In this document: positions 1 to 7,540 of the stretch, piece by piece
How positions within the stretch are numbered: position 1 is the first letter of the stretch
Layout of the letters: each line of letters starts with the position of its first letter
NCBI GenBank assembly: GCA_004000155.1
Contig: RCSS01000068.1
Span: 1 to 11,151 of the forward strand
DNA: 11,151 bases
Source of the DNA: Tubulinosema ratisbonensis
Taxonomy: Eukaryota; Microsporidia; Tubulinosematidae
Reading direction: 5' to 3'
Notes under the pieces: generated by a model
Told to the model about the DNA's origin: nothing
Database searches by the model: none
Seen by the model: only the letters and a program-made list of their open reading frames with translations
Translations under genes and position numbers: made by a program

Positions 1-468
1 AATAGAATGCACAAAAAGACGTCTTTACCAAGTCTGTATTCTTATATCTTATTCGTACTAAAAAATAAAATTTTCTTTACTTCGTTGAGCATTTTTCTAT
101 AAATCATAATATTTAATTTTCATCTACTGTTTTGCTCAGAAAATCTACCAAGTAAAATAAAAAAAATATTTTTTAAAATATCTAAATTGATTTAAAATTA
201 AACAAAATCACTTTTAATTTTCATATGTTTTTACTAAAATATATTTTTAATCATTGAAAAGTGTTGTAAATCTTCTAAAAAAATAAAATTAAACTGAATT
301 TTATATACAAAAAAGATTTTTTAAAATGTTTAGAATGCTAATTAGTTTGTTTTCTTTTAAAAATAAAATTTACTCTGTAAAAATAAATCAAAAAAAATTT
401 CTATAAACCGAAAGAATATAACAATATAGTTTAATTATTTACCAGCATTTCAATCGTACTCTCCATTT
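1..468. other. AT-rich intergenic region
   Basis: No gene is visible on either strand; the longest ATG-initiated frames I could read are about 20 codons. The sequence is dominated by A and T runs. The one distinct element is a perfect 12-nt palindrome (AAAGACGTCTTT) at 15-26 near the window edge. The stretch from about 440 to 468 lies just past the stop codon of the minus-strand gene at 469-1659 and probably carries its 3' end. Confidence 0.6.
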
Positions 469-1659
469 TTAGCTTAAATCTTGATTTAAAAACAACTTAT
501 TTTTAAAATTTTTATATTGAGAAACAGCGCTACGCACATTTTCTTCTTGATCAATACACGAAAAATTTTCTTTCAACTTCTTATTGGTTAATTTATCAAG
601 CTCTTCACAATAATATTTCTTTTTTGTTCTACTAATAGTTTTTAATGACTCTCTAAGTTTTTCTCTCATATATCGTGAAAAAAAATCATCTAATTTTTTA
701 GAGAATATTTCTTTAGATTCAAGGTTTACTAAATCTGATGGATAAAATGTTTCTACAAATGTATAAAAAAGCAGATAAAAGTTATCGTATGCTCCTGCCA
801 AAAGAATCATATCATGTTCGATCGATAAAAAAAACAATGTTCTGAATTTTAAAATTTCTACATTCAAATCGTATACATTTACCGGATTCTTAATCAAAAT
901 ATCATGTATATAACTTGCGCACATAAATGTTTTTATTAATATTAGACAGACAGCAATAAATAACTGATTTCTGTTGTGGCAAATTAAGAATTTCTCTTTA
1001 CACTGCCAGTAATATTTACGTAATTCTGGCATAATCATATTCACATATAAATCTGAATCATTTAAAATTGAAATTAATGGATTTGAGTTTGATTTTGATT
1101 TAATGATAAATCTATTAACATAATTTGATTGATTGTAATTTAATCCTTTTTTCAATATGCTTACATGATAAAGGTACTGGGCAAATGCTGAAAAAATATA
1201 ATTCATTCTTTCTCGAGCATTGCTAAACATTACTATTTTCATGTCTTCACCAGGTTTACATAATGGAAAGTTGATTTTTTGTGATAAAACTGAAAAATCG
1301 TCAATTACATTCGTATAATCAATTAATCCTTGTTTTCTAGTATAAAAACTCAGAAGCTCTTTAAACTTAAGTAAATATCTTTCCAAAAAAGTGTTATTCA
1401 TTAAATACAAGATTCTTTCTTTAATTTCTTTTTTTGAATTTTTGATTTTGTTTTCGAATTCAAGGTTATTTTCCAAAAAGCTTTTTTTAAACTTTTTTGT
1501 GCTTAAATAATCACTTTCTAAATCTTGATCTGAGAAACGTTTTGAAAAACTTGTGCTAGGAGTGTTATCTTCTGGAGAATAATGAAGTAATTTATTGACA
1601 CTTTCATTGTTTTCTGGTGAATTTTTTATAAATTCAAGTAAAATAAATAATTGTATCAT
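469..1659 (-). CDS. Uncharacterised 396-residue protein
   Basis: I do not recognise this protein. The frame is open for 396 codons, with sense content and codon use like the neighbouring genes, so it is very likely real. The start at 1659 is supported by CCC 6-8 bases upstream (GGG on + at 1665-1667) and by an in-frame TAG seven codons upstream. Residues 1-11 are hydrophobic but too short to be a convincing signal peptide. Residues about 25-85 are polar and charged with basic clusters (KKFKK near 55-59) and may be coiled or disordered. Two hydrophobic stretches lie near 232-252 and 275-303; the second contains charged residues, so they may be buried helices rather than membrane spans. The C-terminus (330-396) is highly basic with an RTKKK cluster. 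It is divergent from SEC21, with about 125 bp between start codons. It is probably lineage-specific or too diverged to place by eye. Confidence 0.8.
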   Translation of the reverse strand: MIQLFILLEFIKNSPENNESVNKLLHYSPEDNTPSTSFSKRFSDQDLESDYLSTKKFKKSFLENNLEFENKIKNSKKEIKERILYLMNNTFLERYLLKFKELLSFYTRKQGLIDYTNVIDDFSVLSQKINFPLCKPGEDMKIVMFSNARERMNYIFSAFAQYLYHVSILKKGLNYNQSNYVNRFIIKSKSNSNPLISILNDSDLYVNMIMPELRKYYWQCKEKFLICHNRNQLFIAVCLILIKTFMCASYIHDILIKNPVNVYDLNVEILKFRTLFFLSIEHDMILLAGAYDNFYLLFYTFVETFYPSDLVNLESKEIFSKKLDDFFSRYMREKLRESLKTISRTKKKYYCEELDKLTNKKLKENFSCIDQEENVRSAVSQYKNFKNKLFLNQDLS

Positions 1660-1664
1660 TAAAA

Positions 1665-1667
1665 GGG
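1665..1667 (-). promoter_or_regulatory. CCC start-proximal motif of the 396-residue gene
   Basis: Read on the minus strand, CCC lies at -8 to -6 before the ATG at 1659. CCC-like and GGG-like motifs just upstream of start codons are a described microsporidian signal. The same arrangement recurs before most genes here. Confidence 0.5.
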
Positions 1668-1783
1668 TATTTTTAAGCTAATTTATATTTTTTTGATTGA
1701 AGTACATTTTGTGAGATTAAATCAAAAATTAATTTAAATTTTGATCATTTTTTNTTATTTATTTTACTTACAAAACAAAATTT

Positions 1784-4099
1784 ATGACCCCACAGATGAC
1801 AGAAACAAACTTAAAAGACATAGACACAACAGAAATATCAAACCAATTAAAAAGTTTCTCTAACCTACCACTAATAACCAGAAAATGTATAGTATCACTT
1901 AACTCATTAGTATTGCTGTACACCAAAGAAGAACTATCAGACAAGATTCTTAACCAATACTTCACAACAATTTTAAAATCATTTCATTCTAAGGAGAGTT
2001 ATTTAAAGTTTATGACTCATTTTACTATTTCTAAAATAGGAAAAGATACTTCTGACTCTTTTTTGGCTATCAGTTCATTACTTAAAGACATAAATGACAA
2101 AAAGTTTAAGGAAAGTGCACTTAAAGCTCTTTTTTCTGTTATACCTGATCAGATGTTAAATGATTATAAACCTGTTTTGGTGCAAGGATATGTTTCTAGG
2201 CAGGAAGAAGCAGAAAATATTTCTGCTTGTATTTACTATTCACTTCTAAAAAGTAACAAGGCTGAAAAATGGATTGTGAATCCTTCAACTGATTTTTCTA
2301 AAATAAAAATGGCATTGAATTTTGAGATCAAAAAAAATGACAAAAATTACTTGGCGGCGATGTTAAATCACAATTTTAAGGACAGCAGAAGTGTATTTTT
2401 AGTAAAAGTGGCTTTTTTCTTGTATTTAGAGGACAGAAAAAAAGATGAATTTGTAAAAGATTTCTTAAATTTAAAATACAATCAAGAAATGGTTTTTGTT
2501 GAAGCGTGTAAGCAATTAATTGATTTACCAGACGAAGACGTAGTAAAATATTTAAGCATAGCACTTTCCTCTCTAAAAGCTCTTTTAAAATACAAAAAAC
2601 AGATTATAAGATTTACAGGTATTAAATTACTAAATCAATTAGCAAAAAGATTTCCTCAACACTGCGAAAATTTAAGTGAAGAGGTAGAAGAATTGATTAA
2701 TGACACTAATAAGAATATTAGTGTACTTGCCACTACTACAATTTTATTAATAGGATCAGAAGAGAGTGCAAGTAGGCTTATTTCCAAAGTTTCTTCAATT
2801 TTTTCTTCCTTAACAGAAGCATATAAAACATTTTTAGTGGAAGCGGTGACAAAATTACTTAAAAAATTTAAAAGTAAAAGAAATGATTTCATTTCTTTTT
2901 ATAAAATAGCCTTGGAAGAAAAAGGTTCTTCTGAATTTAAATTATTTTTACTTAAAAACATTAAAGAAATAATTCACACGAACAGAGAAGAATTTTTAAA
3001 AATACTTNNANNNTACATCGAAGATTCTTTGAATTACAAAGTGACTNTNAATGTTTTGAACATTCTTTCGGAAGAAATTCCTTNGATNTTTAGTGAAGAA
3101 ATGTCTAAAAATTATTTGATTGATAATTTTTTGGTTCATATTTTTAACAGATTAATTTTAGAAAATAATCATGTGAGAATAGCAGCATTGGAGTGTTTGA
3201 CCAATATTTCTAAGTATGTTGAGTTTTTAAGAGANGATTTAAGAAAACTTTTAGTAAAATTTAGNAAGGATGATGATTTAAGTGAGACAGCTTTATTTTT
3301 ATTACAAACTTACGAAATTAATGGTGAAAAATTAAGTAAACAAGAACTAAAAGAATTAAACATAAAAAAAGAAGAAAAACAAGGTTCTTTCTTAATTAAA
3401 GAATGCAGAGAAATTGAATTATCAGAAAGGAATGCAGATTTAAAAATTTTACTTAAAAAAACAATTTACAGTGATTTTATTGATTTATCCTTTAAGATAG
3501 AAANTATGTTAAATGGTATTNTAATAAAAGAAGGAATTTTCTCTTTCGCAGTGTTTTTTACTCAAAGAGAAATAAAAAAAGAATTTCAGTTTGAATTTGA
3601 GAACTTAAAAAGTAATTGTGTTAAAGAATTTAATTTATCAATCAAAAATGATGAATTACTTTTAATGAGTAATAGTTTAGAGCTTGACGAAATAATAAAT
3701 GTAAACTCAGTGATTGACTACCTTCTTTGCCCAGAAAATGATTTTACTGAATTGGAAAAGGAAAGTATTTCTTGTTTACCATTCCAAATAAGTTTTATTG
3801 ATTACTTTACTCCTTGTTTCTTACAAACAGATCCCTTGTACTCCTCTTCATCATCATTTATCTTAGATTGCGATGAAACAAACTTAGCACTCCAAAAAAT
3901 ATTACAAATCTTTAACTTTCAGCTTGTAAACCAATTTGAAGAGAACAATGAAATAAANTGTGTATTGGAAGGCAAGTATTATGATTATGAGGTTAGGGTT
4001 ATAGTTGAAATGTGGAAGAAGAATGGGGTTAATGTTAATTTGGATGTGTTTTGTAATTATGAGTTTGGGGCTGAAAGGATTATTAAGTTATTTGAATAA
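1784..4099 (+). CDS. SEC21: Coatomer (COPI) gamma subunit
   Basis: This is the gamma subunit of the COPI coat, which forms vesicles for Golgi-to-ER and intra-Golgi transport and binds Arf1 and cargo. Residues 1 to about 540 form a helical-repeat (adaptin-like) trunk; the early segment LITRKC...LLYTKEEL and the following FTISKIGKD...SLLKDIND region match the gamma-COP pattern closely. A charged linker (about 525-555) leads to a C-terminal appendage (about 580-771) that ends in the family-style VRVIVEMW...VNVNLDVF strand pair. At about 770 residues it is shorter than typical fungal or animal gamma-COP (about 870-930), as is usual for microsporidia. About a dozen N bases, mostly at 3008-3521, leave a few residues undefined but do not break the frame. 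Two in-frame ATGs exist: 1784 and 1796. The extent given uses the first, but CCCC at 1788-1791 makes 1796 at least as likely. An AATAAA at 4095-4100 overlaps the stop. Confidence 0.92.
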   Translation: MTPQMTETNLKDIDTTEISNQLKSFSNLPLITRKCIVSLNSLVLLYTKEELSDKILNQYFTTILKSFHSKESYLKFMTHFTISKIGKDTSDSFLAISSLLKDINDKKFKESALKALFSVIPDQMLNDYKPVLVQGYVSRQEEAENISACIYYSLLKSNKAEKWIVNPSTDFSKIKMALNFEIKKNDKNYLAAMLNHNFKDSRSVFLVKVAFFLYLEDRKKDEFVKDFLNLKYNQEMVFVEACKQLIDLPDEDVVKYLSIALSSLKALLKYKKQIIRFTGIKLLNQLAKRFPQHCENLSEEVEELINDTNKNISVLATTTILLIGSEESASRLISKVSSIFSSLTEAYKTFLVEAVTKLLKKFKSKRNDFISFYKIALEEKGSSEFKLFLLKNIKEIIHTNREEFLKILXXYIEDSLNYKVTXNVLNILSEEIPXXFSEEMSKNYLIDNFLVHIFNRLILENNHVRIAALECLTNISKYVEFLRXDLRKLLVKFXKDDDLSETALFLLQTYEINGEKLSKQELKELNIKKEEKQGSFLIKECREIELSERNADLKILLKKTIYSDFIDLSFKIEXMLNGIXIKEGIFSFAVFFTQREIKKEFQFEFENLKSNCVKEFNLSIKNDELLLMSNSLELDEIINVNSVIDYLLCPENDFTELEKESISCLPFQISFIDYFTPCFLQTDPLYSSSSSFILDCDETNLALQKILQIFNFQLVNQFEENNEIXCVLEGKYYDYEVRVIVEMWKKNGVNVNLDVFCNYEFGAERIIKLFE
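1788..1791 (+). promoter_or_regulatory. CCCC motif bearing on the SEC21 start
   Basis: CCCC lies between the two candidate start codons, at -8 to -5 relative to the ATG at 1796. In this window the C-run or G-run sits within about 8 bases upstream of most starts, so it favours Met5 as the true initiator. The first ATG (1784) follows AAAATTT, which also resembles a reported microsporidian start-proximal element. Confidence 0.45.
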
Positions 4100-4790
4100 A
4101 ATGAATTGATTTANAAAAATAAATTACAGATTAGTTTTATTTTGAAAGTTATTTTTAATTTGCATGAAAGAGTTTCATGCATAAAAATTGTTTTGTAAAC
4201 AAAGCTTGCAAGGTAAGTCAGACTTAGGCAATACATAGGTGGGTTACAACCAACAAGGGTTCACTAAGGTATCTATACCTGATTAAGTACAAATATTTTA
4301 TTCATATTGAATTAAAATTGTTATAACTACTTCTCAAGAAGATGGAACTCTCTAATTTTTTAAATAAAAAATAACAAAAATACTTATCGGATTTCATCAT
4401 ACTTGATTCTTCTTTATCTCTTCTTATTCTGAGAGGTGAAAGTCTTTCTTTATTTATTATCTTTCTTAAACATAATTTATAAATTAGTTTACCTTTCTTA
4501 GTAGCACAATTTTCATTCTTATCTAACAATACTATATATTTCTCATTGAATGAGTATCTTTTTTAATGTAAAGTCATAAATCATTAAATTGAATATCCCT
4601 TAAAAATAAAAAAAATACTTAATTTTATTTTGAATATTAAAAAAATATCTGAGTTTAATTTATATTTCAATAAAAAAGAGTTGAAAAAGAAAAATAATTC
4701 TTTTTTTAATGTATGATTAATATTAAACTATTAATCACCTAAATTTATAATAAATTATTAAAAANNNTNNTACAACTGTAATATTCTTTA
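4100..4790. other. Intergenic region between SEC21 and CENP-C
   Basis: SEC21 (+) and CENP-C (-) converge on this 690-bp gap. Most of it is A/T run sequence, but 4161-4284 is a GC-elevated hairpin cluster, annotated separately. A minus-strand open frame at 4302-4529 has only a TTG at its start and no early ATG, so I do not call it a gene. The part from 4570 to 4790 is A/T-rich with nothing recognisable. Confidence 0.6.
4161..4284 (-). ncRNA. Candidate structured RNA (hairpin cluster)
   Basis: Four inverted repeats follow each other: TGCATGAAA/TTTCATGCA with a 3-nt loop (4161-4181, a perfect 9-bp stem), TAAGTC/GACTTA with a 1-nt centre (about 4213-4225), GGTT/AACC (about 4242-4251) and AGGTAT/ATACCT with a 2-nt loop (about 4268-4281). 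Stretch 4195-4284 is about 40% G+C (36 of 90) in a far poorer background. Read on the minus strand, AATTTTTA (4189-4182), which resembles an Sm-binding site, lies directly before the terminal 9-bp hairpin, as in spliceosomal snRNAs. I could not match it to U1, U2, U4, U5, U6, a tRNA or rRNA. The strand is a guess. It could equally be a small mobile-element remnant. Confidence 0.35.
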
Positions 4791-5804
4791 TTACCTAACA
4801 TAAACAATCTGAAATACACTGCCATTAGAACTATTTCCAATTATAGAATAAACAGTCTCTTTCTCAACAAAACATATTCCACCTGCCTTCAATATAAAAG
4901 AATTATCATTGTAATCTACTTTAATAGATCCTTTGATAATTGTAATAATCATATTTCTATTACAAGACTGGTCTTTTATCTTAGAGTTTATGCTTAAATT
5001 TACCAAAGCTACCTCTGTTTTATTAATTTTCTTTAGTTTTGTATGACAGTTTAGGTTGGTANTAAATCTTTTTGAGTCTATGATTGCTAATATTTCATTT
5101 GACTTACTTTTTATGATTGATGATCTTCTTACTAAGTTTAGTTTGTTGGGTGAGGAATTTTGTATTGTTGAGTTTATTTGTAAATTTGGTTTTTTTACTG
5201 GTAAAAAAGATTTCTTTTTTGATAAATTAGTGTTGTCTTTTAAAATTGGTTTTTTGTTCTTTTTAAGGGATTGTTTCTTCATTTTCTCCTTTTCGCTTGT
5301 GAAAGAGAAGTTATTTGAAGCAATGTCATAATTTAATATATCATTTTGATTGGTTAATTTACTCCCCTTTTTGCTTAAATCTTCATTAATTTGTTTATTA
5401 TTTAATTCTTCTTTGTTTGGTTTATTACTTAAATCTTCATCGTTTGGTTTATTACTTGAATTTTGGTTACCTTCACTTATTAAATTTTGATTGGCTAATT
5501 TTTTATTAGTCAATTCATTCATCAAACTCTGATCACCCAATTCTTCACTAACAGATTCATTCTTCTCCGACAAAATGATAAAATCATCCTGTGGTGCTTC
5601 AGCAATGCTAAACTCTTTCTTAAACTTTAAAGAAGAATCATTGATAGCACTGCTCTCAGGAAACTCTAAAGTATCATCTTTTAGTTCGTTGTCTATCTCT
5701 CCATCCTTTGCCACTTCCCAGAAATCATCTACGTTGTCTGGGATGGAAGGTGTGAAGTATTTGAAGCTTTTTCTTCGGGACAGAGGTTTTTGTTTTATTG
5801 TCAT
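4791..5804 (-). CDS. MIF2: CENP-C / Mif2 kinetochore protein
   Basis: This is a centromere protein that links CENP-A nucleosomes to the outer kinetochore. The N-terminus has SRRKSF (residues 9-14) followed by NVDDFW (24-29), which parallels the fungal Mif2 N-terminal segment that binds the Mis12/MIND complex. Residues 30-95 are acidic. Three 9-residue repeats (NKPNDEDLS type) occupy 118-144. A basic stretch (about 160-200) precedes VRRSS (225-229), at the place where the CENP-C motif is expected, but the Pro and paired aromatic residues of that motif are absent. Residues about 250-337 form the C-terminal cupin dimerisation domain, with KGSIKVDY, then LKAGGICFVEKETVYSI, and end inside that fold. 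The length, 337 residues, is short against 549 for yeast Mif2. One N occurs at 5062. CC lies 7-8 bases before the ATG, and AATAAA overlaps the stop. It stands alone, with long gaps on both sides. Confidence 0.82.
   Translation of the reverse strand: MTIKQKPLSRRKSFKYFTPSIPDNVDDFWEVAKDGEIDNELKDDTLEFPESSAINDSSLKFKKEFSIAEAPQDDFIILSEKNESVSEELGDQSLMNELTNKKLANQNLISEGNQNSSNKPNDEDLSNKPNKEELNNKQINEDLSKKGSKLTNQNDILNYDIASNNFSFTSEKEKMKKQSLKKNKKPILKDNTNLSKKKSFLPVKKPNLQINSTIQNSSPNKLNLVRRSSIIKSKSNEILAIIDSKRFXTNLNCHTKLKKINKTEVALVNLSINSKIKDQSCNRNMIITIIKGSIKVDYNDNSFILKAGGICFVEKETVYSIIGNSSNGSVFQIVYVR
5373..5453 (-). repeat. Three 27-nt coding repeats in CENP-C
   Basis: Residues 118-144 are three tandem 9-residue units, NKPNDEDLS, NKPNKEELN and NKQINEDLS, encoded by three adjacent 27-nt DNA units. 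They are polar and probably disordered, and may vary in number between strains. Confidence 0.75.
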
Positions 5805-6476
5805 TTTTAAGGATTCTTAAAAATAAAAATTAATATTTTAATTAAATAAATTGTGGTTTAAATATATTTTTAAAAAGAAGTTTTTTAATTTGAAATTTTA
5901 AGTGTAAATAAAGCTTTGATAAACATTTAATACCATTACTTATTTAAAAAATTTAATTCTTTATTTAGTTTTTAAACAAATAATTTATTTTTGTAAAGAA
6001 TAGTTAAAAAATTTATATACTTTTATCAAAAACACCTTTTAAAATTAAAGAATATAATTTTTTTATATTTAAAATAAAACAATCCCTTGTGATCAAAAAA
6101 TAAATTAAAAATTTTATCAAATTTGATTTCTTACGTAAATATTTTTAGTTTTTACCAGATTATTTTACGAATGTCATTATTTCTTAAATAAATTATTTTT
6201 CAGTATCTGTCTTGTAAAAATGTAAAGCTTCTCTTTTATTATTTAACATCAATGAAACATTCTAAGCAAAATAGCATATTAAAATTAAATACAAATGTTA
6301 AAAAATAGTCAAAAAATTGTTTTTATATAAAGTTGATTTTAAAAAAATTTAAGAAAAAATATCTGAGTGTGTATTTTGAGAAATAAGATTGAAAATAAAA
6401 CTATAAATTTAAGCTCATGTTTTTTAACTAGACCAAAATTACGGAAAGACATGACAATACTCTACTGATTGAAAAG

Positions 6477-6509
6477 TAACACTTTTTATTAAATAAACGG
6501 AAAGTGTTA
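6477..6509. repeat. Perfect 9-bp inverted repeat
   Basis: TAACACTTT (6477-6485) and AAAGTGTTA (6501-6509) are perfect complements around a 15-nt spacer. The octamer ACGGAAAG appears at 6441-6448 and again at 6497-6504, overlapping the right arm. It could fold as a hairpin in RNA or bind a dimeric protein; nothing in the sequence decides. Confidence 0.5.
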
Positions 6510-6583
6510 ACCATGCGAAAAGTGATGGATAAGGTATTTATTTAATTTTTAAAGGAAGAGATAATTTTAAACAATATTACACC

Positions 6584-6747
6584 AATTCATCATTTCTTTT
6601 TTTTTCAAGAGAGTTAGATTTTGTACCCCTCCCTCTTCACTGAAAAAATATTATCATTTTACCTATGAATTCATCACTTACTTTTTACATTCAAGAGATT
6701 TGGATTTTTTACATCTCTTAACTTAAAAATTAACTTTATTTTACCTA
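6584..6747. repeat. Degenerate 84-bp tandem repeat, two copies
   Basis: Copy one starts with AATTCATCA at 6584 and copy two with AATTCATCA at 6668, giving a period of 84 bp. Both then show TTCAAGAGA, a GATTT-rich segment, a CTCTT segment and a closing ATTTTACCTA (ending 6665 and 6747). The copies differ at many positions, so the duplication is old. No open frame runs through it. Confidence 0.65.
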
Positions 6748-6974
6748 CCAATTAAATTTTTTTGTTACTTAAAGATGAGAAATTCACACGAATGTTGTAA
6801 CTATACCTTCTATACTTATATTATAAATACTTATTTAAAAAAACCTAAGGTAAAATATGTTTCTACATAATTAGGCACAGTACATATCAAATACTAAGAA
6901 TAAAAAAGAAGTATAATTTATGCTAACCTCAAATTTAAATTAAGCATTAAATTTTATTTTCTTTCTTAAAACAT

Positions 6975-7532
6975 TTATTCAATTATCACAACCCCATTAG
7001 GCACTAACCCTGCCTCATTCATATTTTCACTGTCATTAATTAATTCCTTTGAAGGATTAAAAATGCGCATCTTAAAATTCTTAATAGAAAAGGCATCTTT
7101 GACTTTGTTTCTGAGAACTTCTACTGTATCATCCTTATTCAAATGTAAGATAACACTCTTCTCTTCATACCTCACTTTTACGGTGCACTCCCCGAAGACA
7201 GGCTTAGTTTTTTGTACTTCACTTTCTTCTACCATAATTTTAGGTTTGTCAAGCCTACTTTCTGCTATTCTTTGCTTAATCCTCTCTAAATATTCTTTCT
7301 CTCTAAGCTGTTCTAATTTTCTCTCTTTAATTTGGTCTAATAGTCTTTGTTTCTCTTTCTCTTCTTCGTCTATCAGTTGAGGATTGTTAAGAAGTTCTGC
7401 TATGCATTCTACCAATTCATTTTCATCATAGGAGTTTGTTCTTTTTAAAGCTCTGCGTATTATGTCTTCTTCGAAGCCTTTCTCTTTTAGACTGTTTATC
7501 ACTTGTATTTCTTTTTTGGTTCTAAATTCCAT
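6975..7532 (-). CDS. UBA-UBX domain protein, probable Cdc48/p97 adaptor
   Basis: The 185-residue protein has three parts. Residues about 5-48 form a UBA ubiquitin-binding domain, with the KGF loop (18-20) in place of the usual MGF. Residues about 55-95 are a highly charged coiled coil rich in E, K, R and L. Residues about 110-185 form a UBX domain, beginning ECTVKVRYEEKSV and ending in the typical EAGLVPNGVVIIE. The UBA-coil-UBX order without a SEP domain resembles the UBXN1/SAKS1 type rather than Shp1/p47. Such proteins bring ubiquitinated clients to the Cdc48/p97 ATPase. The loop that normally carries the FPR contact motif reads FNPS (158-161), so p97 binding may be altered. The start at 7532 is preceded by CCT next to two N bases, consistent with the C-run start motif. 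An AATAAA overlaps the stop codon. Confidence 0.85.
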   Translation of the reverse strand: MEFRTKKEIQVINSLKEKGFEEDIIRRALKRTNSYDENELVECIAELLNNPQLIDEEEKEKQRLLDQIKERKLEQLREKEYLERIKQRIAESRLDKPKIMVEESEVQKTKPVFGECTVKVRYEEKSVILHLNKDDTVEVLRNKVKDAFSIKNFKMRIFNPSKELINDSENMNEAGLVPNGVVIIE

Positions 7533-7540
7533 AGGNNTTT

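Larger units (their letters stand above)
5805..6974. other. Long intergenic region upstream of CENP-C
   Basis: About 1.17 kb lies between the CENP-C start and the UBX stop. It is mostly A/T-rich. Small ATG frames can be found on the minus strand (a 37-codon frame at 6339-6452, an 18-codon frame near 6200-6250), but none has a start motif or recognisable sequence. A slightly less AT-rich part (6420-6750) holds an inverted repeat and a degenerate tandem repeat, listed separately. Confidence 0.6.

Noticed and set aside
1768..2892. Three minus-strand frames of 62-78 codons opposite SEC21
   Set aside because: All lie antisense to a clear gamma-COP coding sequence.
4215..4230. GTAAGT...TTAG resembling a tiny intron
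   Set aside because: The span is about 15 nt, too short even for microsporidian introns, and there is no coding frame on either side to join.
4195..4290. Possible tRNA in the GC-elevated stretch
   Set aside because: GGTTCAC and GGTTAC look partly like a B box, but no acceptor stem, anticodon arm or matching A box could be drawn on either strand.
4302..4529. Minus-strand 75-codon open frame
   Set aside because: It begins with TTG, has no ATG until about codon 42, no start motif, and overlaps nothing recognisable.
5056..5331. Plus-strand 91-codon frame
   Set aside because: It lies wholly antisense to CENP-C and is a hydrophobic Phe/Leu-rich complement of its Lys/Asn-rich coding strand.
5575..5820. 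Plus-strand 81-codon frame
   Set aside because: Antisense shadow of the acidic N-terminal part of CENP-C.
6339..6452. Minus-strand 37-codon frame with a hydrophobic middle
   Set aside because: No C-run or G-run before the ATG, Phe/Lys composition expected from AT-rich DNA, no recognisable sequence.
7063..7380. Plus-strand 105-codon frame
   Set aside because: Antisense shadow of the UBX gene; Ser/Leu-rich sequence produced by complementing Glu/Lys codons.
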